A DNA stretch of 64,000 nt from Mesorhizobium tianshanense (GTDB taxonomy: Bacteria > Pseudomonadota > Alphaproteobacteria > Rhizobiales > Rhizobiaceae): the NCBI RefSeq assembly GCF_007830515.1, contig NZ_VLKT01000027.1, forward strand, positions 43,849-107,848. The letters run 5' to 3'. Shown here one piece after another: positions 30,178-38,586 of this stretch. A model generated the notes under the pieces. The model was not told the DNA's origin. It saw only the letters and a program-made list of their open reading frames with translations, and did not search any database. The number at the start of each line of letters is the position of its first letter. The stretch's first letter is position 1. The position numbers and the translations under genes were made by a program.

Positions 30178-30549
30178 TTAAGTGCTCATGCCTTCTCCTG
30201 AACGCCGGCCTTCATCCCCGAGGCCGGCGTTTTCTTTATCGGCACGCTCGCGCGCGTCCTGAAGCCAATCTGCTTCAGTGTCGTAGCTTCTGCACATCGG
30301 CTCTATGACTTGGCCGGTTGGGAAGAGGATCGTCTGCGTTCCATCTCGCCCAGAGTCACCCAAGTGGACTGTGATGGGCTCAGCGCCGTGCATAACCTCG
30401 TCGGGCTGTTTGGTCCCATAGGAGGTAAGCACGACGAGCCACGCGACCACAGGGGTTCTTATCGGCTCCTCACCGTACTGAAACGATAAAAGGAATGTGC
30501 CGGGTGCCGCCGGGATAACGGTGCGGCTGATAAGATTGGTGTCAGCCAT
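30178..30549 (-). CDS. Unknown 123-aa protein upstream of the primase
   Basis: Starts MADTNLISRTVIPAAPGTF, with a beta-rich middle and a hydrophilic charged tail. Not recognised. ATG 30549 shares one base with the upstream stop (TGATG) and has GGAGG at 8 nt, so it is translationally coupled to the HTH gene. A GTG at 30552 is a less likely start. Confidence 0.65.
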   Translation of the reverse strand: MADTNLISRTVIPAAPGTFLLSFQYGEEPIRTPVVAWLVVLTSYGTKQPDEVMHGAEPITVHLGDSGRDGTQTILFPTGQVIEPMCRSYDTEADWLQDARERADKENAGLGDEGRRSGEGMST

Positions 30550-30749
30550 CACGCATCCTCCTTCTCAAGGAGAAAGGCGAGCAGCGCCTTGCGGCTGGCC
30601 ACGTAGCCGCCGACAGCCTTTTTCACCGGGAAATTGGGATAACGATTGATGAGGTATTCAACCGCCCGCTTGTCACGATTGATGATCTTGCCGATCGCTT
30701 CAAGCGTCCAAACGATGTCGTGGTCTTCTGCCTGTTTGATGGTTCTCAT
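30549..30749 (-). CDS. Small HTH/excisionase-like protein
   Basis: 66 aa. Residues 10-45 (DIVWTLEAIGKIINRDKRAV, then EYLINRYPNFPV) form a helix-turn-helix with a wing-like tail, typical of short phage regulators or excisionases. ATG 30749 has GGAGAG upstream. It is the first gene of the leftward block, next to the right end of the element, so a role in excision or early control is likely but not shown. Confidence 0.65.
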   Translation of the reverse strand: MRTIKQAEDHDIVWTLEAIGKIINRDKRAVEYLINRYPNFPVKKAVGGYVASRKALLAFLLEKEDA

Positions 30750-31091
30750 AGTCGGCTCTCTCCGTGGAAGCGCCGACGTGCAAAGACAGTCAGCGCTGGT
30801 TGCGCTTGCGCCGTTGTAAGCTGGTTACGGCCTGTCTTTGGTGCCCAAGAATGAGGGGCTGAGGCCGCATTAACGCATTTTTAAGGATAGCCCACAAGGG
30901 CGAAATAGCACCGCGAGGGGGTAGGGTTAACGCAGCGGGGAGAGCCGCCCCTCTTGGTTGCACTTCAGTTGCAGGGGGCTGTTAGGGCTTCATGGCCCCC
31001 TCATTGTTTTTATTGGGGTTTGTTGCAAAACCACTGCAACAAGGGAATTTCATCGGATGAAGCTAAAAGCGCTGCATTTACAAGGGGTTAG
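30750..31091. promoter_or_regulatory. Right-end control region of the element
   Basis: 342 bp without genes. It contains a 9-bp inverted repeat CAAAGACAG (30781-30789) / CTGTCTTTG (30832-30840), 42 bp apart, just upstream of the HTH gene. The GTTGCA pair is at 30957-30973, and GTTGCA (31022-31027) faces TGCAAC (31035-31040) close to attR. It probably holds the leftward promoter with its operator plus integrase arm sites. Confidence 0.5.
30957..30973 (+). promoter_or_regulatory. Candidate integrase arm site, right (GTTGCA-N5-GTTGCA)
   Basis: GTTGCACTTCAGTTGCA differs from the left-end site (21345-21361) at one position and lies in the same orientation, about 120 bp inside attR. Confidence 0.55.
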
Positions 31092-31138
31092 AGTGGCTGG
31101 GGAACCTGGATTCGAACCAGGACTAACGGAGTCAGAGT
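31092..31138 (-). repeat. attR: 47-bp repeat within tRNA-Gln
   Basis: Identical to 21256-21302 and covering the 3' half of the intact tRNA-Gln, so integration preserved the tRNA gene. Confidence 0.93.
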
Positions 31139-31167
31139 CCGTGGGTCTACCGTTAACCTATTCCCCA
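31094..31167 (-). tRNA. tRNA-Gln (anticodon CTG)
   Basis: Read on the minus strand it folds as a complete cloverleaf: acceptor TGGGGAA/TTCCCCA, anticodon stem ACGGA/TCCGT with loop CTCTGAC (anticodon CTG, reads CAG), T-loop TTCGAAT, and encoded CCA. Its 3' half is the attachment site of the 9.9-kb element to its left. The 5' half comes from the chromosome on the right. Confidence 0.95.
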
Positions 31168-31314
31168 GCAGGCGCGGTTGCGAAAACCGCGCGGGCAGGG
31201 CGACGATGTCGCCGCGCGTGCCTTGTAGCCGCCGCCGGAAAATAGTCAAGCCTGCCCGGCCTTTTCAATCGCAGCGTTTTAATCGCGGCGTTCAGTCGCC
31301 AGGTCTTTCGCGCC

Positions 31315-32247
31315 TCAATCCCCATCCCGCCCAAGCTGCGAATGCTCAAAATACAGCACCACGCCGAGCGCGATCACCAGCGGGATGATCAGGTAGAACA
31401 GCCGGAACACCAGGAGTGCTGCCAGCACGCCGACCGGGTCCATATGCGACAGGCCGGTGAGGAAGACGACCTCGAGCACGCCGAGCCCGCCCGGCGCATG
31501 CGAGATCTGCGCGACCGAGAACGACACCAGGAACACGCCGAGCACGACGAAATAGCCTGGGTTGCCGGCAGCGGGCAGGACGAAGTAGATGATCGCCGCC
31601 GCTGCCAGGAGCTCGATCGGGCCGATTAGCAATTGCCGCGCGACGATCGGCAGCGCCGGATAATGGATCTGGAAGCTGCCGATCTTCAGCGGCCTGAGAT
31701 GCAGCCAGCTGCCGAAGACATAGGCCGCCACCAGGAGCAGCATGGCGAGGCCCGCGGCGATGGCCAGGCCATGGTGCGACGCGCCGGAAAACCGGTCGAT
31801 AATCTCCGGCTCGAAGACCAGCACGAGGCCGGAGACGAGGATCGTCGACAGCACGAAAGTGATCCAGCAGATCGCCACCAGAATGCCGACATCCTGTCCG
31901 GTCAGGCCCCTGGTGCCATAAGCGCGGTAGCGGATCACCGCGCCCGAAAATACCGAGCCGCCGATATTGTGCGACAGCGCGTAGGTGGTGAAGGAGCACA
32001 GGGTGACGAACAGCCAAGAAACCTTCTTGCCGATATGCAGGAGCGCGATGTGGTCGTAGCCGGCCAGCGACGCATAGGCGACGACCGAGCTCAGCGCGGC
32101 GAGCAGCCAGCCGCGGGCAGGGATGGCGACGATGCCGTCCCAGACGTCGTCGAGCGAAATGCCGCGCAGCTCATGCAGCAGCAGCCACAGCGAGAAGACG
32201 ACCGCCGCAATGCCGACGACCGGCCAGAAATAGCGCCTCCAGTTCAT
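31315..32247 (-). CDS. Lysylphosphatidylglycerol synthase TM-domain family protein (UPF0104)
   Basis: 310 aa from ATG 32247 (MNWRRYFWPVVG), polytopic with about 8 hydrophobic segments and no soluble domain. The APGGLGVLE motif and the overall layout fit the LPG_synthase_TM family, the flippase-like half of MprF-type proteins. Without an aminoacyltransferase domain it may be only a flippase or lipid transporter; that is inference. The frame extends to 32337 with weaker starts. It is the first chromosomal gene right of the tRNA. Confidence 0.8.
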   Translation of the reverse strand: MNWRRYFWPVVGIAAVVFSLWLLLHELRGISLDDVWDGIVAIPARGWLLAALSSVVAYASLAGYDHIALLHIGKKVSWLFVTLCSFTTYALSHNIGGSVFSGAVIRYRAYGTRGLTGQDVGILVAICWITFVLSTILVSGLVLVFEPEIIDRFSGASHHGLAIAAGLAMLLLVAAYVFGSWLHLRPLKIGSFQIHYPALPIVARQLLIGPIELLAAAAIIYFVLPAAGNPGYFVVLGVFLVSFSVAQISHAPGGLGVLEVVFLTGLSHMDPVGVLAALLVFRLFYLIIPLVIALGVVLYFEHSQLGRDGD

Positions 32248-32573
32248 AATGCGACGATCATGCGTTGCAGCCCGTTGCCCATTTTCGGTTCGCTTCAGGA
32301 GAACTGTGCGCGATTCCGGATGTTCCATCCCCTTCATTTCAGGAATGCCTTATCGAAGCCGGCTATTCAACCGAGAAGGCGCGCTGCGGCGAGAAGGAAA
32401 GCGTGGCGATCCTTCGCGCCATCATCGGGCAAGCGAGACTATGCCACTCCAAAATTCGCCCGGACCGCTCTTGGTGATCCAGCCCGGCGCTGCTAGTCTG
32501 GCGGCAACTTAAAACATGTGAAAGCGCCTGCTGCGTCCGGTCTCCGGTTCGCGCGGCGCCGGAAGGAACTGAA

Positions 32574-33947
32574 GTGGAAGACCACGACACCGGCGCCGGC
32601 GCGCCGGAAGTGGGCGTGTCAACGGCTTCGCCGCCGCCTTCAGGCCAGGCAAGCCCATCCGCCGGCCGGCAGAATGGCCGCCCGGTGCAGCCTTGGTCCG
32701 GCCAGGCAGGCGACGCGTCCCAGCACCAGAATGGCCAGAATCAAAAGGCCAAGACCAGGAAGCGGCGCAAGCGTCGGCGCGGCCGCAAGGTTTTCGCGCG
32801 CGATGACGCTCAGTTCGCAGCGGCCGGACTGTCGCCGCCCACCACCGGCGCTCCAGCCAGCCATCCGCCCGAGGCGACGATCGCGCCCTTGCCGTCAGCT
32901 GCGCCGAGCAGGTCGGAGCAGGGCGTTCGCCGCCCGCCGCTGCAGGAGCTGCCGGTGTTTGCCGCGCTCGACCTCGGCACCAACAATTGCCGGCTGCTGG
33001 TGGCGATCCCGACGCGGCATGGCCAGTTCCGCGTCATCGACGCCTTCTCGCGCATCGTCAGGCTGGGCGAGGGCCTCACCGCCAATGGCCGGCTCGGGCA
33101 GCCCGCGATGGACCGTGCGGTCGAGGCGCTGAAGATCTGCGGCGACAAGTTGCGCAGCCGCAAGATCAGGAAGGCCCGGCTGATTGCCACCGAAGCCTGC
33201 CGCACGGCCGCGAACGGCGCCGAGTTCCTCGACCGCGTCGAGCGCGAGGCGGGCTTGAAGCTCGAGATCATCGACCGTCAGACCGAGGCGCGGCTGGCGG
33301 TTTCGGGCTGCGGCTCGCTGGTCGAGCGCGACACGCAAGGCGTCGTCCTGTTCGACATCGGCGGCGGCTCCTCGGAAATCGCGCTGATCGACCTCACCGG
33401 CCACCGCTCGCCGAGGCTCGCCAACCACATCGTCTCGTGGACGTCGCTGCCGGTCGGCGTCGTCTCGCTGGCCGAGCGCTTCGGCGGCCGCACCGTCACG
33501 CGCGAGGTTTTCGCCGCCATGGTCGAGGATGTGGCTGTGCGCCTGCACGCCTTCGACGGGCGCGACCGGCTGAGCCATGTGCTCGCCAGCCCGAAATTCC
33601 ATTTGCTCGGCACTTCGGGCACGGTGACGACGCTGGCCGGCGTTCATCTTGACCTGGAACGCTATGATCGCCGCCGGGTCGACGGGCTGTGGATGGACCG
33701 CGACAGCGTCGACCGCATGGTCGAAAGGCTGGTCGGCTGGGATTTCCAGCAGCGCGTCGCCAACCCTTGTATCGGCGCCGATCGCGCCGACCTGGTGCTG
33801 GCCGGCTGCGCCATCCTGGAAGCGATCCGCGCGATGTGGCCGTCGGAAAGGCTGCGCGTCGCCGACCGCGGCCTGCGCGAGGGCATATTGAGCGAATTGA
33901 TGGCCGACGACGGCGTCTGGCGCAATAGCGGGCGTGGCCGGCAATGA
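32574..33947 (+). CDS. ppx: Exopolyphosphatase / guanosine pentaphosphatase family (Ppx/GppA)
   Basis: 457 aa. After a basic, disordered N-terminus (about 115 residues; GTG start at 32574 with GGAAGGA) comes the ASKHA-fold phosphatase: phosphate-1 motif ALDLGTNNCRLL at about 125-136 and the Ppx signature VVLFDIGGGSSEIAL. It hydrolyses polyphosphate or pppGpp; sequence cannot decide which. It overlaps the next gene by 4 bp (ATGA), so the two are co-translated. Confidence 0.9.
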   Translation: MEDHDTGAGAPEVGVSTASPPPSGQASPSAGRQNGRPVQPWSGQAGDASQHQNGQNQKAKTRKRRKRRRGRKVFARDDAQFAAAGLSPPTTGAPASHPPEATIAPLPSAAPSRSEQGVRRPPLQELPVFAALDLGTNNCRLLVAIPTRHGQFRVIDAFSRIVRLGEGLTANGRLGQPAMDRAVEALKICGDKLRSRKIRKARLIATEACRTAANGAEFLDRVEREAGLKLEIIDRQTEARLAVSGCGSLVERDTQGVVLFDIGGGSSEIALIDLTGHRSPRLANHIVSWTSLPVGVVSLAERFGGRTVTREVFAAMVEDVAVRLHAFDGRDRLSHVLASPKFHLLGTSGTVTTLAGVHLDLERYDRRRVDGLWMDRDSVDRMVERLVGWDFQQRVANPCIGADRADLVLAGCAILEAIRAMWPSERLRVADRGLREGILSELMADDGVWRNSGRGRQ

Positions 33948-34654
33948 CCAAGAAACCGGAAAAGCCAGGCTCCGCCGGCATTCGCGTGCTGAAGACGCGG
34001 GTCAAGAAGAAGAGCGGCCTGAAGGAATCGTCGCGCCGCTGGCTGCAGCGCCACATCAACGATCCCTACGTCCAGCGCTCCAGGGCCGACGGCTATCGTT
34101 CGCGCGCGGCCTACAAGCTGATCGAGATCGACGACAAGCACCATCTGCTCAAGCCCGGCATGAAGGTCATCGACCTTGGCGCGGCACCCGGCGGCTGGTG
34201 CCAGGTCGCCGCCGCGCGCACCAAATCGACGGCCGAACATCCGCATGTCGTCGGCATCGATTATCTCGAAATGGATGCGGTGCCCGGCGCGCCTGTGCTG
34301 CTGATGGATTTTCTCGACCCGCAGGCGCCGCAGAAGCTCGCCGACACGCTGGGCGGCCGGCCGGACATCGTCTTGTCCGACATGGCCGCACCCACCACCG
34401 GCCATCGCCGGACCGACCACATCCGCACCATGTATCTGTGCGAGGTGGCGGCCGATTTCGCCCTTTCGGTGCTCAAGCCGGGCGGCCATTTCCTCGCCAA
34501 GACTTTCCAGGGCGGCGCCGAAAACGAATTGCTCGCCAGGCTCAAGCAGAATTTCCGCTCGGTCCACCACGTCAAGCCGCCGGCCTCGCGCGATGAGTCG
34601 GTGGAGCTATATTTGTTAGCGAAGGATTTTAAGGGCGGAAACGGCGCAGGGTGA
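33944..34654 (+). CDS. rlmE: 23S rRNA 2'-O-methyltransferase RlmE (FtsJ/RrmJ)
   Basis: 236 aa, cytosolic. It methylates U2552 of 23S rRNA (E. coli numbering) and is heat-shock-linked. SAM motif DLGAAPGGW at about 77-85. The K-D-K-E catalytic tetrad is visible as YKLIEID (Lys), LSDMAAPTTG (Asp), LAKTFQGG (Lys) and SRDESVELYLLAK (Glu). The start overlaps ppx by 4 bp. Confidence 0.95.
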   Translation: MTKKPEKPGSAGIRVLKTRVKKKSGLKESSRRWLQRHINDPYVQRSRADGYRSRAAYKLIEIDDKHHLLKPGMKVIDLGAAPGGWCQVAAARTKSTAEHPHVVGIDYLEMDAVPGAPVLLMDFLDPQAPQKLADTLGGRPDIVLSDMAAPTTGHRRTDHIRTMYLCEVAADFALSVLKPGGHFLAKTFQGGAENELLARLKQNFRSVHHVKPPASRDESVELYLLAKDFKGGNGAG

Positions 34655-34726
34655 AAACCGCCCCGTAGCGATCCTTCGCGCCCCCCTCTGTCCCGCCGGC
34701 ATCAAGGGTCCTGCACCGCTCCGCCC

Positions 34727-36145
34727 TCAACTCCCCGGCGGGCTCACCTCCAGCGCCTTGCCCGCCGTCAGCCCGCCATGTCCCGATACGGCGTTGCCGG
34801 CATCGGGCGCCAGCCGTATGAACGACGCCGATGCGGCCGCCGACACGGCCGCGACGATGAAGAACGCGATGTGGAAGTCGGCGAGCGTCAGCGGCCCGCC
34901 ACGGATTGTCGTCGACACTTCCAGGACGCCGCCGGCCAGCGCCACACCGAGCGCGATCGACAGTTGCTGGAACACCGCGGCGATCGGCGTAGCCCGGCTG
35001 GTGTCGGCGGCCGAAATCTCGGCATAGGCGAGCGCGTTGATGCCGGTGAAGAACATCGAGCGGATGAAGCCGCCGGCGAGCAGGGCGGCGAGGATCAGCA
35101 GATAGGGCGTGTCCGGCGTGAACAGGCCGTTGATGGCGATCGACGCCGCCGCGATCAGCGAGCCTGATATCAGCACGCGGCGGAACCCGGCGACCCTGAA
35201 GATCAGCGCGGTGACGAATTTCATGCCGATGGCGCCGATCGCCGCCACGAAGGTGATCATTCCCGACTGGAACGGCGTCAGCCCGAAGCCGATCTGGAAC
35301 ATCAGCGGCAGCAGGAAGGGCACCGCGCCGATGCCGATGCGGAACAGTCCGCCGCCGAGGACCGAGGAGCGGAACACTTGATTGCGGAACAGCTCGAGCG
35401 CCAGCAGCGGATTCTTGGCGCGGCGTGCATGCAGGAGGTAGAGCGCGGCCGAAATCAGCCCGACAGCCACGGTGAGGAAGCCGGCAATCGGCGGCAAGGC
35501 CGGCAGGCTGACCACCGACAGGCCGAACACGATGCCCGATGCCGCCAGCCCGCTCAGCACGAAGCCGGTGAAGTCGAGCGGCGGCGTCCGCGCCGATTCG
35601 GTTTCCGGCAGGAAACGCGTGGCGAGCCAGATGCCGATCAGCCCGATCGGCACGTTGATCAGGAAGATCCAGTGCCAGGTGAGATAGGTGGTGATGAAGC
35701 CGCCGACCGGCGGACCGACGAGCGGCCCGACCAGTGCGGGAATGCTCAGCCAGGACATGGCGGCGACAAGCTCGCTTTTCGGCGTGGCGCGCACCAGCAC
35801 AAGCCGCCCCACCGGTGTCATCATGGCGCCGCCAATGCCTTGCACGAAGCGCGATATCACGAAAGCCGGCAGCGAATTGGACACGGCGCAAGCGACCGAA
35901 CCGACGATGAACACGGCGATCGCCGCGCGAAACACGGTCTTGGCGCCGAAGCGGTCGGCCATCCAGCCGCTGATCGGAATGAACACCGCGAGCGACACCA
36001 GATAGGCGGTCAGTGCCAGCTTGAGCGCCACCGGGCTGGTCTGGATGTCGACGGCGATCGCCGGCAGCGAGGTCGCGATAACGGTCGAATCCATGTTTTC
36101 CATGAAAAGGGCGACCGCCAGGATAAGCGGAATGGTGCGGTTCAT
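34727..36145 (-). CDS. MFS drug-efflux-type transporter
   Basis: 472 aa, 14-helix DHA2-like layout. Motif A is present as GWMADRFGAKTVF after the second helix, and a proline/glycine-rich helix 5 (LVGPLVGPPVGGFITTYLTW) is the motif C region of antiporters. ATG 36145 (MNRTIPLILAVALFMENMDS) matches family N-termini. Substrate unknown. No regulator is adjacent. Confidence 0.85.
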   Translation of the reverse strand: MNRTIPLILAVALFMENMDSTVIATSLPAIAVDIQTSPVALKLALTAYLVSLAVFIPISGWMADRFGAKTVFRAAIAVFIVGSVACAVSNSLPAFVISRFVQGIGGAMMTPVGRLVLVRATPKSELVAAMSWLSIPALVGPLVGPPVGGFITTYLTWHWIFLINVPIGLIGIWLATRFLPETESARTPPLDFTGFVLSGLAASGIVFGLSVVSLPALPPIAGFLTVAVGLISAALYLLHARRAKNPLLALELFRNQVFRSSVLGGGLFRIGIGAVPFLLPLMFQIGFGLTPFQSGMITFVAAIGAIGMKFVTALIFRVAGFRRVLISGSLIAAASIAINGLFTPDTPYLLILAALLAGGFIRSMFFTGINALAYAEISAADTSRATPIAAVFQQLSIALGVALAGGVLEVSTTIRGGPLTLADFHIAFFIVAAVSAAASASFIRLAPDAGNAVSGHGGLTAGKALEVSPPGS

Positions 36146-36302
36146 GGAACGCGTCCAGACTTGAACGTTGCGCAACCGACCGGGGGCAAGCCGACAGGCA
36201 GGCGGTTATCACGGGTTGGGTCGGATGTCGCCTTAACTTGCCGTCACATTTGCGCGACCCTGGCAGCCGTGCCAGTACGGAACCCTGCGAAGAATGGCAC
36301 CC

Positions 36303-36330
36303 AAATAAAAAACCCGCCTTGACGGCGGGT
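36303..36330 (-). terminator. Intrinsic terminator, minus strand
   Basis: On the minus strand ACCCGCC-GTCAA-GGCGGGT, followed by a TTTTTTATTT tail. It is upstream of the MFS start and not behind any recognised minus-strand gene, so it probably ends a short RNA. Confidence 0.8.
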
Positions 36331-36358
36331 CGCTGGCGCAAATCAGCACTATGAATAA
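36303..36358 (-). ncRNA. Candidate small RNA, about 56 nt
   Basis: A strong terminator at 36303-36330 is preceded on the minus strand by a promoter-like pair: TTGTCC (36389-36394), 18-bp spacer, TATGCT (36365-36370), predicting a start near 36358. The transcript would hold GCTG...CAGC and the terminator hairpin. No ORF is in it. Entirely predicted. Confidence 0.4.
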
Positions 36359-36476
36359 ATTCCTAGCATAACTGCCGTCATAAAGCAAGGACAAACTTGC
36401 ACCGGATCACGAGCGCGGATGCGCCGGGAACCGGAACCGGATTAACCGGGTTAAACCCCTTTAAGGGAGATGCGCC

Positions 36477-36752
36477 ATGAAGATACTAGGCACCATACTT
36501 GCCGCATGGGTGGCAATCGTCGGAGGCATCAGTGTGGCTGCTGCCGATCCGTGGAAGGACGAGAGCGGCCATGGCAAATGGCAGGGCCGCTACCAATACG
36601 AAGATGATTATGAGCAGAAGCGGGAACGCTACAGCTACAAAGAGGAATATCGGCGCGGCAACTGCAAGATCGAGCGCAAGTGGGAAGGTGACGAATACAA
36701 GGAAGAGATCAAGTGCAAGCGGGGCAAGCGCCGCGTTTACGATTATTATTAG
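36477..36752 (+). CDS. Small secreted charged protein of unknown function
   Basis: 91 aa. A clear signal peptide (MKILGTILAAWVAIVGGISV, cleavage after AAA about residue 23) is followed by a 68-residue, highly charged, Tyr/Glu/Lys/Arg-rich chain with two Cys (GNCKIE and IKCKRG) that could form one disulfide. AAGGGAG precedes ATG 36477. Not recognised; periplasmic or secreted. Confidence 0.75.
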   Translation: MKILGTILAAWVAIVGGISVAAADPWKDESGHGKWQGRYQYEDDYEQKRERYSYKEEYRRGNCKIERKWEGDEYKEEIKCKRGKRRVYDYY

Positions 36753-37055
36753 GCCAATCATCGCCTGACGACGCTCAAATTTCAACTGACCCGCTACCCG
36801 AGCCGCGCGTCTCTTCCCGCCGCTCTGTCCAGGCAACATTCAACCCTTGCGCTCGCAGAGCCGCGGCGAATGTCGGTCACCAATCCGACACCGCGGCATG
36901 CATTGAGCCAAGCCCGCAGCCCTGCCATGCACAAGCAAATCGGCTTTTCATCGGCGATCGGACGTGTTACGAGCCAGCGCCAATCCTGAAAGGGAAGATA
37001 CGAGTCGGCGCTGTCCATCCGGTCCAGCGCTTTTCATGCATTCCGAGGGCTGGCC
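36753..37055. other. Intergenic region upstream of guaB, nothing recognised
   Basis: 303 bp with no supported ORF, RNA gene or repeat. Presumably contains the guaB promoter, but I see no convincing -35/-10. Confidence 0.4.
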
Positions 37056-38558
37056 ATGGCAAGAATTATCGAAACGTCCACGGGCGCATTGGCGCTGACC
37101 TTTGACGACGTGCTGCTGCAGCCGGGTCATTCCGAAGTCATGCCCGGCGAGACCGACATCCGCACCCGCATCGCCGGCGACATCGACCTCAACGTGCCGA
37201 TCCTCTCCGCCGCCATGGATACCGTCACCGAGGCGCGCCTCGCCATCGCCATGGCCCAGGCCGGCGGCATCGGCGTCATCCACCGCAATTTCTCGCCGGC
37301 CGAACAGGCCGAGCAGGTGCGGCAAGTGAAGAAGTTCGAATCCGGCATGGTGGTCAACCCCGTCACCATCGGCCCCGATGCGACGCTCGCCGACGCCTTG
37401 GGGCTGATGCGCACCTACTCGATCTCGGGCATTCCCGTGGTCGAGAATGGCGGCGCCGGCGGGCATACGGTCGGACGGCTGGTCGGTATCCTGACCAACC
37501 GCGACGTGCGCTTCGCCTCCGACCCGACGCAGAAAGTCTACGAGCTGATGACCCGTGAGAACCTGATCACGGTCAAGGAGAACGTCGATCAGGACGAGGC
37601 CAAGCGGCTCCTGCACCAGCACCGCATCGAAAAGCTGGTCGTGGTCGACAGAGAAGGCAATTGCGTCGGGCTGATCACCGTCAAGGACATCGAGAAGTCA
37701 CAGCTCAACCCGCACGCCACCAAGGATGCGCAGGGACGCTTGCGCGCGGCGGCCGCCACCAGCGTCGGCGATGACGGTTTTGAGCGTGCCGAGCGCCTCA
37801 TCGACGCCGGCGTCGACCTTCTGGTGATCGACACCGCACACGGTCACTCGCAACGCGTGCTCGACGCGGTGACACGGGCCAAGAAGCTGTCCAATTCGGT
37901 CCGCATCCTGGCCGGCAACGTCGCCACGTCGGAAGGCACGCTGGCGCTGATCGACGCCGGCGCCGACGCCGTCAAGGTCGGAATTGGGCCGGGGTCCATC
38001 TGCACCACCCGCATCGTCGCCGGCGTCGGCATGCCGCAGCTTTCGGCGATCATGTCGGCGGTCGAGACGGCGCAGAAATCGGGCGTCTCGGTCATTGCCG
38101 ACGGCGGCATCAAATATTCCGGCGATCTCGCCAAGGCGCTTGCCGCCGGCGCCAGTGCCGCCATGATCGGGTCGCTGCTGGCCGGCACCGACGAGAGCCC
38201 GGGCGAGGTCTACCTGCACCAGGGCCGCTCGTTCAAAGCCTATCGCGGCATGGGCTCGGTCGGCGCCATGGCCCGCGGCTCCGCCGACCGCTACTTCCAG
38301 GCCGAGGTGCGCGACACGCTGAAACTGGTGCCGGAAGGCATCGAAGGGCAGGTTCCCTATAAGGGACCGGTGTCTGGCGTGCTGCACCAGCTCGCGGGCG
38401 GCCTGAAAGCCGCTATGGGCTACGTCGGCGGTCGCGACCTTGCCGATTTCCGCGAACGCGCCACCTTTGTGCGCATATCCAACGCCGGACTTCGTGAAAG
38501 CCACGCCCATGACGTCACGATCACCCGCGAAAGCCCGAATTACCCCGGCGGAGCCTGA
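37056..38558 (+). CDS. guaB: Inosine-5'-monophosphate dehydrogenase GuaB
   Basis: 500 aa, cytosolic, NAD-dependent oxidation of IMP to XMP, first committed step of GMP synthesis. TIM-barrel with two CBS domains inserted at about 95-210, the catalytic Cys316 in GPGSICTTRI, and the flap region DRYFQAEVR near 410. ATG 37056 has GAGGG upstream. Length is standard. Confidence 0.98.
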   Translation: MARIIETSTGALALTFDDVLLQPGHSEVMPGETDIRTRIAGDIDLNVPILSAAMDTVTEARLAIAMAQAGGIGVIHRNFSPAEQAEQVRQVKKFESGMVVNPVTIGPDATLADALGLMRTYSISGIPVVENGGAGGHTVGRLVGILTNRDVRFASDPTQKVYELMTRENLITVKENVDQDEAKRLLHQHRIEKLVVVDREGNCVGLITVKDIEKSQLNPHATKDAQGRLRAAAATSVGDDGFERAERLIDAGVDLLVIDTAHGHSQRVLDAVTRAKKLSNSVRILAGNVATSEGTLALIDAGADAVKVGIGPGSICTTRIVAGVGMPQLSAIMSAVETAQKSGVSVIADGGIKYSGDLAKALAAGASAAMIGSLLAGTDESPGEVYLHQGRSFKAYRGMGSVGAMARGSADRYFQAEVRDTLKLVPEGIEGQVPYKGPVSGVLHQLAGGLKAAMGYVGGRDLADFRERATFVRISNAGLRESHAHDVTITRESPNYPGGA

Positions 38559-38586
38559 CCAGCTCGCGCGAAGCCTGACGGCAACG

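Larger units (their letters stand above)
21256..31138. mobile_element. 9.9-kb integrated element at tRNA-Gln(CUG), satellite-like
   Basis: It is bounded by 47-bp identical direct repeats (21256-21302 and 31092-31138); the right copy is part of an intact tRNA-Gln. The tyrosine integrase gene lies next to the left end. Cargo: one rightward DNA-binding-like gene and a long leftward block (HTH protein, small protein, primase-helicase, candidate small terminase, large terminase, four unknown proteins). I recognise no portal, protease, capsid, tail or lysis gene. Base composition is lower-GC than the flanks in several gaps. Best described as a phage satellite or a reduced prophage. Confidence 0.85.

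Noticed and set aside
31018..31043. Intrinsic terminator (GTTGCA...TGCAAC)
   Set aside because: The stem is short, lacks a T-run and fits better with the repeated GTTGCA motif family.
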